The notes beneath the pieces are model-generated. The model was not told the origin of the DNA. It worked only from the letters and a program-made list of their open reading frames with translations, and ran no database searches. From Treponema parvum (GTDB lineage: Bacteria; Spirochaetota; Spirochaetia; Treponematales; Treponemataceae): a stretch of 64,000 nucleotides of DNA. Location of the stretch: contig NZ_CP054257.1 of assembly GCF_017893945.1 (NCBI RefSeq), forward strand, positions 1,798,001 to 1,862,000. Direction: 5' to 3'. The position numbers and the translations under genes were made by a program. How positions within the stretch are numbered: the stretch's first letter is position 1; each line of letters starts with the position of its first letter. Shown in pieces: positions 1-7,292 of this stretch.

Positions 1-462
1 AAAGCCTCCGTCGCGATGCTGGTAGTTATTGTTATACCCGCCCTGGTTATTCGAATAATTGTTGCGCGGGCCTCTGAATCCGCCGCCTCTGTAATCGTTG
101 GGACGGGGATGATCGGAAAGATTTCCGGCCTTAACGTTCGGGCGGCGCGAACCGAATTCAAAAGAAGACGGCGCCTTTTTTTCTTCAGGCGCTAAAGTTT
201 TATGTTCGGCGGGGGAAGGATGCACGGCGCCTGAACTTGCGGATTCGACCGCCTTTTGTGAAGGGATAGCGGACGGCACAACCTTTTTTACAGCAGAAAT
301 CTGTGCGTCGCGGTTTGATACCCCATTGGCGGGAGGACCCTTTTTTACGATGACCACACGCTTTTTTCCGGGCGTACCGGAAGAAGCCGGTTTTTCAGCG
401 GCGGTATCGGTCTTTTTTTTATTTAATACAAATTCAGGTTTTTTAACAGACTCATCTGCCAT
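1..462 (-). CDS. infB: Translation initiation factor IF-2, N-terminal part (cut by window edge)
   Basis: The frame is open from an ATG at 462 to the window edge, giving about 154 residues. This is the low-complexity N-terminal arm of IF-2: Lys-, Ala- and Pro-rich at first, then a Gly/Asn/Arg-rich stretch (many GG, NN and RG pairs in roughly the last 50 visible residues). The GTPase domain, which delivers initiator tRNA to the ribosome, lies outside the window. The identification rests on composition and on the position directly downstream of nusA and rimP, the conserved bacterial order. A GAGG lies about 12 bases before the ATG, rather far for a Shine-Dalgarno site. A hairpin separates it from nusA. 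Confidence 0.85.
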   Translation of the reverse strand, partial: MADESVKKPEFVLNKKKTDTAAEKPASSGTPGKKRVVIVKKGPPANGVSNRDAQISAVKKVVPSAIPSQKAVESASSGAVHPSPAEHKTLAPEEKKAPSSFEFGSRRPNVKAGNLSDHPRPNDYRGGGFRGPRNNYSNNQGGYNNNYQHRDGGF

Positions 463-494
463 ATAGCTATCTATCCTCGCAAATAAACTTTCAT

Positions 495-513
495 AAAACC
501 GCAACGCGGTTTT
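495..513 (-). terminator. Hairpin between nusA and infB
   Basis: A perfect 8-bp stem (AAAACCGC / GCGGTTTT) with a 3-base loop sits just after the nusA stop. On the minus strand it is followed by four T, on the plus strand by four more T after the stem. It may be a partial terminator that lowers infB relative to nusA, or simply an mRNA stability hairpin. Confidence 0.4.
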
Positions 514-515
514 TT

Positions 516-1985
516 TTATTCAGCATCCTCTTTAAATTCAATCTCAACGCCGCAAGCAGGGCATTTTGTCATGCCGAAGGTTATTTTAGCTCCGCATTCG
601 GGACATGAATATTCCTCTTCGTCTTCTTCTTCATCCGAGTGCTCCTGCGCGCCGCTTTCGGAAGGTGCTTCATCTTCATCTATGAATTCCACGGTATCAT
701 TTATGATTTTATTAACGGCGGCGATGCTTTCATCCGAAAGCCCTTCTACGGATTTTATGGAACCGTCTTCCACCGCGTTCATAAATTTTTCAATATCTTC
801 AATACCCGCCGCATTAAGAATTTCAACGGTACGAGCGTCTATTCCCGGAAGTTCGGCAAGAGTCGTTATTTCATCGTATTCTTCTTCTACTCCGTCGCTG
901 AACAGATTCTGAGCGGCCTTGCGCGTTTCGATTTCCGAAAGATCCATTTCGGCGGCCTGATCGACGGTTTTAACGTCTATGCTCCAATCGCAAAGCCTGT
1001 TAGCAAGGCGCACGTTTTGCCCCTGTTTTCCTATCGCAAGCGAAAACTGGCTGTCCTGAACTATAGCAAGCGCCTGTTTTTTCCCCTCGTCCAAAATAAG
1101 AACCCTGTCGACTTCCGCCGGGGACAGTGCGTTTTTAATAAAAACGGTAGGATCCGCATCGTATTTTAAAATGTCGATTTTTTCGCCGTACAGTTCACGG
1201 ATGACGTTCTGAATACGAACGCCTTTTAGGCCTACGCAGGCGCCTACAGGATCGACGTCTTCCCGGTTTGAATACACCGCAATCTTCGTGCGATAACCCG
1301 CATCGCGCACAACCTTATATATTTCTACAGTCTTATCATAAACTTCGGGAACTTCAAGCTCAACGATGGAACGCACAAATTCAGGATCGCTCCTTGAAAG
1401 TACCAGCTGCAAACCCGTAGCGGTTCTCTTAAGATCGACGATTAGAGCTTTTATGCGGTCGTTTTTTTCATATTTTTCGCGCGGCGACTGATATTTGCCG
1501 GGGAGTATTCCTTCGACTTTGCCAAGATCGACATAGATGTTGCCGTTATGTTCTCTCTGATAATAGCCTATGATTATCTCGCCGATCTTTGTCTTATATT
1601 CGTTGTATAAATTATCCTTAAAACTTTCGCTCAAAGCCTGATGAGCCGTTTGTTTTCCCGTCGCAACGGCGGAGCGGTCAAATTTTTTGGGGTCTTCAAG
1701 GATATCGATTTCGTCTCCCACTTCACACTCGGGACTAAGTTTTAAAGCTTCTTCAAGTTCCATTTCCATGACTGGATCGTAAACGCCGTCTACGATAGTC
1801 TTACGAGAATAGATCGCGACATCCGACATGTCGTCCGCAAATTTGACGACGGCGTTGTCGGATGTTCCGTACGTGCGTTTATAAGCCGCTTTAAGCATGT
1901 TTTCAATGGTTAATTTGACAGATTCTTCGGAAATTCCTTTTTCCTGCGTCAACTGACGGATCGCTTCTGCCATTTCGGATGCCAT
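516..1985 (-). CDS. nusA: Transcription termination/antitermination factor NusA with C-terminal zinc ribbon
   Basis: NusA binds RNA polymerase and modulates pausing, intrinsic termination and antitermination. The 489 residues show the N-terminal polymerase-binding domain (about 1-130), an S1 domain (about 135-199), KH1 with GLKG near 252, KH2 with GKQG near 319 and a helix-hairpin-helix-like segment (about 374-400). Then comes an acidic linker (445-459) and a CPEC...CPAC ribbon (Cys 461, 464, 475, 478). The ribbon is extra compared with E. coli or B. subtilis NusA. The ATG at 1985 has a strong GGGGG site in front. It is the second gene of rimP-nusA-infB, 22 bases after rimP, and probably feeds back on the attenuator in the rimP leader. 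Confidence 0.97.
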   Translation of the reverse strand: MASEMAEAIRQLTQEKGISEESVKLTIENMLKAAYKRTYGTSDNAVVKFADDMSDVAIYSRKTIVDGVYDPVMEMELEEALKLSPECEVGDEIDILEDPKKFDRSAVATGKQTAHQALSESFKDNLYNEYKTKIGEIIIGYYQREHNGNIYVDLGKVEGILPGKYQSPREKYEKNDRIKALIVDLKRTATGLQLVLSRSDPEFVRSIVELEVPEVYDKTVEIYKVVRDAGYRTKIAVYSNREDVDPVGACVGLKGVRIQNVIRELYGEKIDILKYDADPTVFIKNALSPAEVDRVLILDEGKKQALAIVQDSQFSLAIGKQGQNVRLANRLCDWSIDVKTVDQAAEMDLSEIETRKAAQNLFSDGVEEEYDEITTLAELPGIDARTVEILNAAGIEDIEKFMNAVEDGSIKSVEGLSDESIAAVNKIINDTVEFIDEDEAPSESGAQEHSDEEEDEEEYSCPECGAKITFGMTKCPACGVEIEFKEDAE

Positions 1986-2007
1986 ATAAAGCCCCCTTTA
2001 CAAATTT

Positions 2008-2484
2008 TTATAAGTGTATAAATTTAGCTTTCGCAATATCTTCAAACAAAACAGACTTTCGCGATGTTTTTTTTGAATCTTCCTGTTCCGTTTCCAAAGT
2101 TACCGAACGCTCGTCCGATCCTATGATCTTACCGCCTACCCAATCGGAAACGGTCTTGTCCCAGACGCGAACCTGTCTTCCCTTAAAAACGGCAAATTCG
2201 GCAGCGTTACGAATATTGCGCTCCATTCCCGGCGACGTGAGTTCCATGTAAGTGTTGTCGGTTCCCAAAAGCGCTTCCAGCCTCGGCAAAAGCGCATGAT
2301 GCACTTTTGAGCAGTCGTTTATTCCTATGTCGTACTGAGGATCTTTTGCGGCGATTACCGCGACTATGTGAACCGATCCTCTTTGTGGAGTAACCTTGAG
2401 CTCTATGAGCTCATAGCCGAGTCCGTTTACCAAGGGAGCGCAGTCCGAATAATACGGAATAGTATTTAACGCCTTGTATTCCAA
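2008..2484 (-). CDS. rimP: Ribosome maturation factor RimP
   Basis: RimP assists assembly of the 30S subunit. The protein has the two expected parts: an alpha/beta N-terminal domain with the family signature near LTSPGMERNIR, and a C-terminal SH3-like domain. I choose the TTG at 2484 (158 residues) because AGGTG lies five bases upstream. A longer reading frame to 2520 would start inside the leader terminator hairpin and is unlikely. It is the first gene of the rimP-nusA-infB operon, with its own promoter at 2559-2587 and a leader of about 65 bases that contains an intrinsic terminator. Confidence 0.9.
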   Translation of the reverse strand: MEYKALNTIPYYSDCAPLVNGLGYELIELKVTPQRGSVHIVAVIAAKDPQYDIGINDCSKVHHALLPRLEALLGTDNTYMELTSPGMERNIRNAAEFAVFKGRQVRVWDKTVSDWVGGKIIGSDERSVTLETEQEDSKKTSRKSVLFEDIAKAKFIHL

Positions 2485-2500
2485 TTTTTCACCTGAACAT

Positions 2501-2525
2501 AAAAAAAGACCCGTTTGCACGAGTC
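2501..2525 (-). terminator. Intrinsic terminator in the rimP-nusA-infB leader (attenuator)
   Basis: On the minus strand GACTCG pairs with CGGGTC (one G-U pair) around a six-base loop and is followed by seven T. It lies between the promoter at 2559-2587 and the rimP start, so it can only act on the operon's own leader transcript. NusA-dependent attenuation of the rimP-nusA leader is known in Bacillus subtilis; that the same logic holds here is inference. Confidence 0.65.
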
Positions 2526-2558
2526 CAGTTTAAAAGACTATCAAAATGTACGATTAGG

Positions 2559-2587
2559 AGTATAAAATATTTAAAAATAAAAGTCAA
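2559..2587 (-). promoter_or_regulatory. Promoter of rimP-nusA-infB
   Basis: TTGACT (-35, 2587-2582) and TATACT (-10, 2564-2559) are separated by 17 bases. The predicted start near 2552 gives a leader of about 65 bases that holds the attenuator. Confidence 0.65.
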
Positions 2588-2618
2588 ATTTTACACGATT
2601 TCCGTGCGATTTTACACA

Positions 2619-2646
2619 TTGAAATCTGCGGAAAATGACATATACT
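2619..2646 (+). promoter_or_regulatory. Promoter of the 2653 transcript
   Basis: TTGAAA and TATACT are 16 bases apart. The -10 box ends six bases before an ATG at 2653. It diverges from the rimP promoter. Confidence 0.55.
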
Positions 2647-2652
2647 ATAGTA

Positions 2653-2895
2653 ATGACAGAGAAACGCGCATATAAAAGCAGTACACCTTCTCACGAAAAA
2701 ATGTACAAAAGCGCGGTAAAACGCTTGACACGCAGCATCGCGCCCAACACAATTTTTGCGGCAAGCGGCAAGCGACTGTCTGAAGACCGGCCGTCCGCGT
2801 ACGGTTCCCAAGTTCTCCCGTATAAATTTAAACACGATTTTTTCTCAAAACACATTACGCATAAAGGCGCCGCTTGCCCTTATGCGCTTTTTTAA
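2653..2895 (+). ncRNA. Short transcript of about 240 nt: possible small RNA or leaderless 80-residue ORF
   Basis: A good promoter upstream and a strong terminator at 2859-2893 define a stand-alone plus-strand unit. It is open from an ATG at the predicted transcription start (2653) to 2895, encoding 80 basic residues I do not recognise. The frame runs straight through the terminator hairpin and stops in its T run, which is unusual for a real gene and favours a noncoding RNA. GCGCATA near the 5' end (from 2665) is complementary to TATGCGC at 2881-2887, so the ends could close into a long stem that competes with the terminator. A 6S-like RNA is one possibility, but I cannot confirm it. The hallmark sequences of RNase P RNA and tmRNA are absent. 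Confidence 0.35.
2859..2893 (+). terminator. Rho-independent terminator
   Basis: A ten-base stem with one mismatch (2859-2868 with 2876-2885) and a seven-base loop is followed by GC and six T. It is oriented to end the 2653 transcript; rpmB converges on it. Confidence 0.7.
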
Positions 2896-2912
2896 TCATT
2901 TCAGACCGATGA

Positions 2913-3104
2913 TTATACTTTTTTCGTAATGTAGCCGCTTCTGAGGCAGCGCGTGCAAAGTTTTAAAGTTGTGGTTGTACCGTCGATTTCGGTTTTAACT
3001 TCCACAATATTCGGTCTCCACGTGCGGCGCACATGGTTGTATGATTTACTCACTTTGTTTCCGCTCATAGAGCCTTTGCCGCAAATATCGCATCTTCTGG
3101 ACAT
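2913..3104 (-). CDS. rpmB: 50S ribosomal protein L28
   Basis: L28 is a structural protein of the large ribosomal subunit. The 63 residues begin MSRRCDICGKG and carry the typical arrangement of one CxxC near the start and a second Cys pair near LKLCTRCLRSG, as in the zinc-binding L28 forms. The length fits the family. I choose the ATG at 3104, which has AGGTGG six bases before it; an upstream in-frame ATG at 3134 lacks a site. The gene stands alone; TATAAT-like boxes lie upstream at 3135-3140 and 3155-3160 (minus strand). Confidence 0.95.
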   Translation of the reverse strand: MSRRCDICGKGSMSGNKVSKSYNHVRRTWRPNIVEVKTEIDGTTTTLKLCTRCLRSGYITKKV

Positions 3105-3212
3105 AAAAAACCACCTGTTTTCCAAACTCTTCAAATTATAAACTGTGAGTGTTAATTATAACGAAAGAAAAAAAATAAAGTCAATGCAAGACTTTTAATT
3201 TTTGTGCCGCTG

Positions 3213-3221
3213 TGCTACACT
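3213..3221 (+). promoter_or_regulatory. Extended -10 promoter of mscS
   Basis: TG-C-TACACT, with the box ending seven bases before the mscS ATG at 3229. There is no Shine-Dalgarno site, so the mRNA is predicted to be leaderless. Confidence 0.55.
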
Positions 3222-3228
3222 TCGGATT

Positions 3229-4092
3229 ATGAATAAATTGACAACTTCCATAGAAACGCTGCTTTCTTCAATCAGCGGCATTAAAATCGAATTGACGTCC
3301 GAAAAATTGGTAGGTATTTTGCAGTTTATAGGCACGCTCGCACTGATCTACATTTTTTTTAAAATTCTTAAAGCGCTTTCAAAAAAATTTCTTTTTAAAA
3401 AGATGTCGATGCAAACGCAGCACATTATAAAAAAAGCGATCGATTACAGCGCATTCGTTACCATCGTTTTAACCGTTTTTCATCGGCTCGGCATAGACGT
3501 AAGCGGTTTGCTCGGTGCGGCCGGAATCGCCGGTATCGCCATAGGTTTTGCGGCGCAAACATCGGTATCGAACGTTATTTCGGGTTTGTTCGTTATAACG
3601 GAACGCGCTTTTAAAATCGGCGACACTATCGAGATTGCGGACATTATCGGTACCGTGCAGTCGATCAATTTGCTTTCGGTCGCCTTAAAAACCTTCGACA
3701 GCCAATATGTACGCGTTCCGAGCGAAACGATAATCAAAGCAAACCTCATCAATTATTCACACTTCCCGTTTCGCAGGGTTAAAACGGAACTGTCGGTTTC
3801 CTACGACACCGATTTGCGCCGGGTCGAAACAATACTCATCGACACCGCAAAAAAGAACCGCTTTATCGTCGACGACCCTGCGCCTTCCGTTCTTTGGACG
3901 GCCTTTGCCTCTTCGGGTATTTCCTGTGCGCTGCTCGCATGGACTTCCGTTCAGGATTACGGCAGCGCGCGCAATTCAATCTTTATAGATATTGACGAGC
4001 GGTTGAAAAAAGAAGGCATAGAAATCCCGTTCGATCAACTGGTCGTACATACGGAAAACGGTTCGGAAAAGACGGCAGGGAAAAAATCGTAA
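3229..4092 (+). CDS. Small-conductance mechanosensitive channel, MscS family
   Basis: MscS channels open under membrane tension and release solutes during hypo-osmotic shock. This 287-residue protein has the minimal MscS layout: three membrane segments (about residues 23-43, 62-82 and 87-115), the last being the Gly/Ala-rich pore helix with GLLGAAGIAGIAIGFAAQ. A beta domain (about 130-190) and an alpha/beta cytoplasmic domain follow. The usual FKIGD motif occurs after the pore helix. The length matches E. coli MscS. The ATG at 3229 follows an extended -10 box directly and no ribosome binding site is visible. The WYL regulator gene follows after 54 bases with its own promoter. Confidence 0.93.
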   Translation: MNKLTTSIETLLSSISGIKIELTSEKLVGILQFIGTLALIYIFFKILKALSKKFLFKKMSMQTQHIIKKAIDYSAFVTIVLTVFHRLGIDVSGLLGAAGIAGIAIGFAAQTSVSNVISGLFVITERAFKIGDTIEIADIIGTVQSINLLSVALKTFDSQYVRVPSETIIKANLINYSHFPFRRVKTELSVSYDTDLRRVETILIDTAKKNRFIVDDPAPSVLWTAFASSGISCALLAWTSVQDYGSARNSIFIDIDERLKKEGIEIPFDQLVVHTENGSEKTAGKKS

Positions 4093-4131
4093 AAGAATCA
4101 AAATAAAAGCGATGCGCCCGACCGTTTTATG

Positions 4132-4140
4132 TGTTATAAT
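4132..4140 (+). promoter_or_regulatory. Extended -10 promoter of the WYL regulator gene
   Basis: TG-T-TATAAT ends six bases before the ATG at 4147. The -35 position is poor, as is common with extended -10 promoters. The mRNA is predicted to be leaderless. Confidence 0.6.
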
Positions 4141-4146
4141 ATTTTT

Positions 4147-5187
4147 ATGAGTAAGGTCCTTCCGGAAAGAGACAAAAGACAACGGCAGCTGGCGCGCGAT
4201 GAAAAAAAGCTGCAAAAAGAACTCAATCCTGAACTTGACGAGCGTTGTTACGAAATTCTTCGCATATTGCGAGACGCGCCGAATCATCCGGACGTAAAAT
4301 ACAATTCAAAGTATTTTGAAAATCACTTTAAAGTTGCCAACATAACAATACTCAGAGCCATAAAAACACTAAAGGACATGGACTTACTTGAAGAAAAGCA
4401 GGTCCATGGAAGCTATGTAATTAAAAAAGAAGTCGAACAAGTTTACTCAAAAGAAACAAGACAAAACCTCGCTTTAATCGCCGGCCTGAAAGGTTTGCTG
4501 CAGCAATACAAAAACACTCCCCTCTTCGACAGCGTTACGAAATTGATTTATTTTCTTGAACCTAAGGTCGCAAAGGACGATACGGTTTTATCTTCCGGCC
4601 GAGTAAGCGTTCCGCCGCAAATCGAATATGGCGTCAATGTAAAAAATTGGGATAAGGTTTACGAAGCGATTCAAAAAAATCATAAAATCAACTTCCGCTA
4701 TACAAAATCATATACGAACACGAAAGCGCTCAGAACCATACGACCGTACCAGCTTTTGTTGGATAACGGCTCGGTGTATCTTTTCGCTTACAGCGAATAC
4801 GCCGACCTTGTGCTTTTATACGACTTAAACTTTATGGCGGACATCGTCGTTACTGACGAAGCATTCGAACTTCCCGAAAAATACGACTTCTCTTACTATT
4901 GCGGTGGAGGACGGCTCGGCGCATACAAAGGCAATAAGATTGAAAAATATACAATTAAATTTACCGGCTATGCAAAGGACTGGATCAAAGGGCACAAGTG
5001 GGCGGACGATCAAAAATTCACGGAAGACGAGGACTCTACCGTAATCACATTTTCTTCAAGTCAGTACGATAAAATCTTTGAGCTGATCCTAAGCTGGGGA
5101 ACTCAGGCCGAACCGCTCGCTCCCAAGCGCCTTGTCATCCGCTGGAAAAAAGAAATCGTCGCACTGTATGAAAAAATAAATGAGTAA
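4147..5187 (+). CDS. WYL-domain transcriptional regulator
   Basis: WYL proteins are DNA-binding regulators, often of stress or defence genes, whose WYL domain is thought to sense nucleic-acid or nucleotide ligands. The first 20 or so residues are strongly charged. A winged-helix segment (about 30-95) contains a DEEL-type recognition region near NITILRAIKTLKDM. The WYL domain covers about 170-270, with RPYQLLLDNGSVYLFAY matching the family core. A C-terminal WCX-like extension follows (about 270-346). It is 346 residues from the ATG at 4147, which is preceded only by the -10 box. It borders the accessory island to its right, so it is a candidate regulator of the inverted-repeat promoters there; that link is inference. 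Confidence 0.85.
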   Translation: MSKVLPERDKRQRQLARDEKKLQKELNPELDERCYEILRILRDAPNHPDVKYNSKYFENHFKVANITILRAIKTLKDMDLLEEKQVHGSYVIKKEVEQVYSKETRQNLALIAGLKGLLQQYKNTPLFDSVTKLIYFLEPKVAKDDTVLSSGRVSVPPQIEYGVNVKNWDKVYEAIQKNHKINFRYTKSYTNTKALRTIRPYQLLLDNGSVYLFAYSEYADLVLLYDLNFMADIVVTDEAFELPEKYDFSYYCGGGRLGAYKGNKIEKYTIKFTGYAKDWIKGHKWADDQKFTEDEDSTVITFSSSQYDKIFELILSWGTQAEPLAPKRLVIRWKKEIVALYEKINE

Positions 5188-5189
5188 TC

Positions 5190-5453
5190 TCTGTAACCTT
5201 TTCATATCAAGCGAAAGCAGACAGTTCAAACGGCCGAGCGCATGTTTTTCAGGGTTATCGTTTCTGTCGGAAACTTCAAGCGCGTTTTTAAATATGTACG
5301 GAACAAGTCCTGCGCTTTTAACAAGAGCGCGGGCGTATTCGGTTTTACCCGATCCGGGAGCACCGTACAGTAAAATATTCACAGTTGTATTATTTTTTAA
5401 AAGGCGCAGTGCCAATTCGCTTTCGTCTTTTTTTATAAAAATTATTTGGAATA
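5190..5453 (-). pseudogene. Remnant of an AAA-type ATPase
   Basis: On the minus strand this stretch encodes a recognisable Walker A segment (LLYGAPGSGKTEYAR) followed by a segment like those after Walker A in AAA ATPases of the ClpA/FtsH type, ending near RLNCLLSLD. No Walker B, sensor or arginine-finger region follows: the frame then runs into the antisense of the WYL gene. No proper start is visible upstream, where the frame overlaps the end of the next gene. I read it as the surviving piece of a larger ATPase gene lost by deletion, consistent with turnover at the left border of the island. Confidence 0.6.
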
Positions 5454-6245
5454 TAACCGGCCAATTTCATCGGCAATGAGCCGGTCTATTTTTCCGTGAA
5501 GCTTACTCCATTCTTCGCGAGTAAGACGTGCTTGAGGATGATACGTTCGCAAGGCGAAATCAATATTTTTTATATTGAAAATACATAATTGTGTATCGGG
5601 AAACGATTTAACTTTTTCTTTGGAAATTACATCAAAGATATGAATATCGGCAATTTTATCTTGAATTACACAATCATAATTCGGACCGGTCAGGAAAATC
5701 AGAATATTCGGTTTAAAAAAATTCAATTCATCTTTTATCAATAAAGACGATTCCCGTACCGCGCTCAGTTTATTAAAATATTTTTTTCCCGACCCTCCTT
5801 TTAGGGCGGTAAGTTTTATAAGATTGTTCCACATAAAACCTGCGGACTTACCATACTTTTTTGCAGTCTGTTGAATCAAGTTCCGTAAACGGCGGTATTC
5901 CTTGTTAAACAGAGCTTTACGAATACCGCCTTTTTTAAATTCAGCATCATCTCCGTTTAACAATTTCATATAGTCGGAATACAAATCGGAATAATCTTGC
6001 GGTTCGTGTCCGTCTTCATAAAAATTCATACTGTCGTCAGGATTATGCCAACGCAAGGCCTCCTGTCCGAAAATCATAACTTTAAGATCGGCATGTTCGT
6101 ATTCAGGCAGAGGACTTAAAAACTGAGGACATAAGAGTTTTTCATCAGCTTTGTGCTGTTTATTCCATTCTTTTACAGCCTCAAAATTACGATCGTCATA
6201 AGCCACATAATAGTCTGCAAAGAATTTTTCATAATCTTTTCCCAT
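5442..6245 (-). CDS. Uncharacterised protein, possibly UDG-like fold
   Basis: 267 residues from the ATG at 6245, with GGAGG nine bases upstream (a GTG at 6251 is too close to that site). I do not recognise a named family. The pattern KVMIFGQEALRW near residue 55, FMWNNLIKL in the middle and LRTYHPQARL near the C-terminus resembles the motif order of uracil-DNA-glycosylase-like enzymes (a GQ loop near the start and a late His-Pro loop). A nucleic-acid or nucleotide base role is therefore possible, but catalytic function is not shown. It has a promoter with a ten-G spacer (6358-6388), so expression may be phase variable. It lies in the accessory island beside the HNH and RNA-repair genes. Confidence 0.6.
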   Translation of the reverse strand: MGKDYEKFFADYYVAYDDRNFEAVKEWNKQHKADEKLLCPQFLSPLPEYEHADLKVMIFGQEALRWHNPDDSMNFYEDGHEPQDYSDLYSDYMKLLNGDDAEFKKGGIRKALFNKEYRRLRNLIQQTAKKYGKSAGFMWNNLIKLTALKGGSGKKYFNKLSAVRESSLLIKDELNFFKPNILIFLTGPNYDCVIQDKIADIHIFDVISKEKVKSFPDTQLCIFNIKNIDFALRTYHPQARLTREEWSKLHGKIDRLIADEIGRLYSK

Positions 6246-6357
6246 TTTCACAAACCTCCAAAATTTATTTTACGAAACTGTCTAAGATAAATTAAGCACT
6301 TTTTAAAATCTGTAATCCATAGTGCAGTACGCTCTTAACCTAACATATCTTCGGTTG

Positions 6358-6388
6358 ATTTTATTACCCCCCCCCCGATTTTTGTCAA
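6358..6388 (-). promoter_or_regulatory. Promoter with a G10 tract in the -35/-10 spacer
   Basis: Minus strand: TTGACA (6388-6383), a 19-base spacer that contains ten consecutive G (plus strand C at 6367-6376), then TAAAAT (6363-6358). Losing two G would bring the spacer to the optimal 17. It drives the UDG-like gene starting at 6245. Homopolymer G tracts in promoters cause phase variation in Neisseria and have been reported for Treponema pallidum genes; activity here is inference. Confidence 0.6.
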
Positions 6389-6455
6389 GTCTTTTGACAA
6401 ATCCTTTACCGAATAGAAAAAACTTTCACTCATAGTGATGTAGCCTCTTGGACAT

Positions 6456-6479
6456 CTCTAAAAACTGCAGTTTTTAGAG
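6456..6479. repeat. Perfect 24-bp palindrome with AAACTGCAGTTT core (repeat family A, copy 1)
   Basis: Both arms read CTCTAAAAACTG. Related palindromes occur at 10252-10277, 16341-16365 and 44574-44606, all intergenic. There is no T run, so simple termination is doubtful. Confidence 0.7.
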
Positions 6480-6511
6480 GTTACCTCTTGTTATGTAAGT
6501 AACATGCATAG

Positions 6512-6530
6512 ACTATCATTTTGTGATAGT
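6512..6530. promoter_or_regulatory. 19-bp inverted repeat, operator-like (copy 1)
   Basis: ACTATCATTTTGTGATAGT; copies at 8305-8323, 8338-8356 and 10356-10374. Here a weak -10-like TACATA lies on the minus strand at 6497-6492, with spacing similar to the other copies, pointing to the UDG-like gene. Confidence 0.5.
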
Positions 6531-6662
6531 GTGTAGAATTATTTAAGCGAATTCGTTTAGAAATTTTCTTTTGTCGGTATGGATATAACTATTTTAGTAT
6601 ACTTACAGGAAGTATATATGAGAGAAATACCCGCATTCTGAAAAAGCAAATTTTATCTGGTA

Positions 6663-7199
6663 CTATATTTGATTGTGTTCTTTTTTAGTCAGCCAGATTA
6701 GATTTTCAGGACGATTATCATATCCGTTATTATCGATATGGTGAATGACAGATCCATCCCCTTCGTATTCGTCTTTTCCTAAAAAAGCCATAGCTACTAA
6801 CTTATATACGCGAGGATAGCGAGGATAACCTTTTGAAATAAGTTTATGTAATTCAGGGTACTTCTTTTCGGGATCAATTACTAAATATCCGAAATCCGAT
6901 ATGGAAGGATCTTCATCTTGATTTAGAAATTCGAAGTTGCCGTCATCTTTTAAATATTTTATACGCGCTTGATTACTTACAAATATTCTTTCCCAGCCTT
7001 TTTGCGATAATCTGACCCAGATTTCTCCGGGTAAATTTTCCACTTGACTGTTATATCGTTCGGAATGATAGATTTTAAGTCTATGGGTTTCCCGTTCTAT
7101 TTTATTTTGGACTTCTATCTCAGAACTTGACGGGCATAAATCTTTTAATTTTTCCACCGTGTATTTTTTTCCGCCGTAACCATAAATAATTTCTTCCAT
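6663..7199 (-). CDS. HNH endonuclease-like protein with NUMOD4-type domain
   Basis: 178 residues. The C-terminal part carries an HNH-type motif, VIHHIDNNGYDNRPENLIWL, with the paired His, Asp/Asn and second Asn spaced as in HNH homing endonucleases; such enzymes cut DNA using one metal ion. The middle part (E-W-V-R near residue 63, then FVSNQARIKY) resembles the NUMOD4 module that accompanies free-standing HNH nucleases of phages and introns. A good site, AGGGGG, precedes the ATG at 7199, with TATAAT-like sequence just before it. It is downstream of the 320-residue gene (93-base gap). Such nucleases may be mobile; no intron is visible here. Confidence 0.8.
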   Translation of the reverse strand: MEEIIYGYGGKKYTVEKLKDLCPSSSEIEVQNKIERETHRLKIYHSERYNSQVENLPGEIWVRLSQKGWERIFVSNQARIKYLKDDGNFEFLNQDEDPSISDFGYLVIDPEKKYPELHKLISKGYPRYPRVYKLVAMAFLGKDEYEGDGSVIHHIDNNGYDNRPENLIWLTKKEHNQI

Positions 7200-7292
7200 C
7201 GTCTATCCCCCTTGCTAATATTATTATATTCCCGGTCAGCCGATTTCGTCACCGATAAACCGCTTTGTTGCCGACAGTATTTTCGACAGCAT

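Noticed and set aside
6663-7199. Self-splicing intron around the HNH gene
   Set aside because: The HNH protein has a free-standing layout with its own promoter-like sequence and no split host gene is visible on either side.
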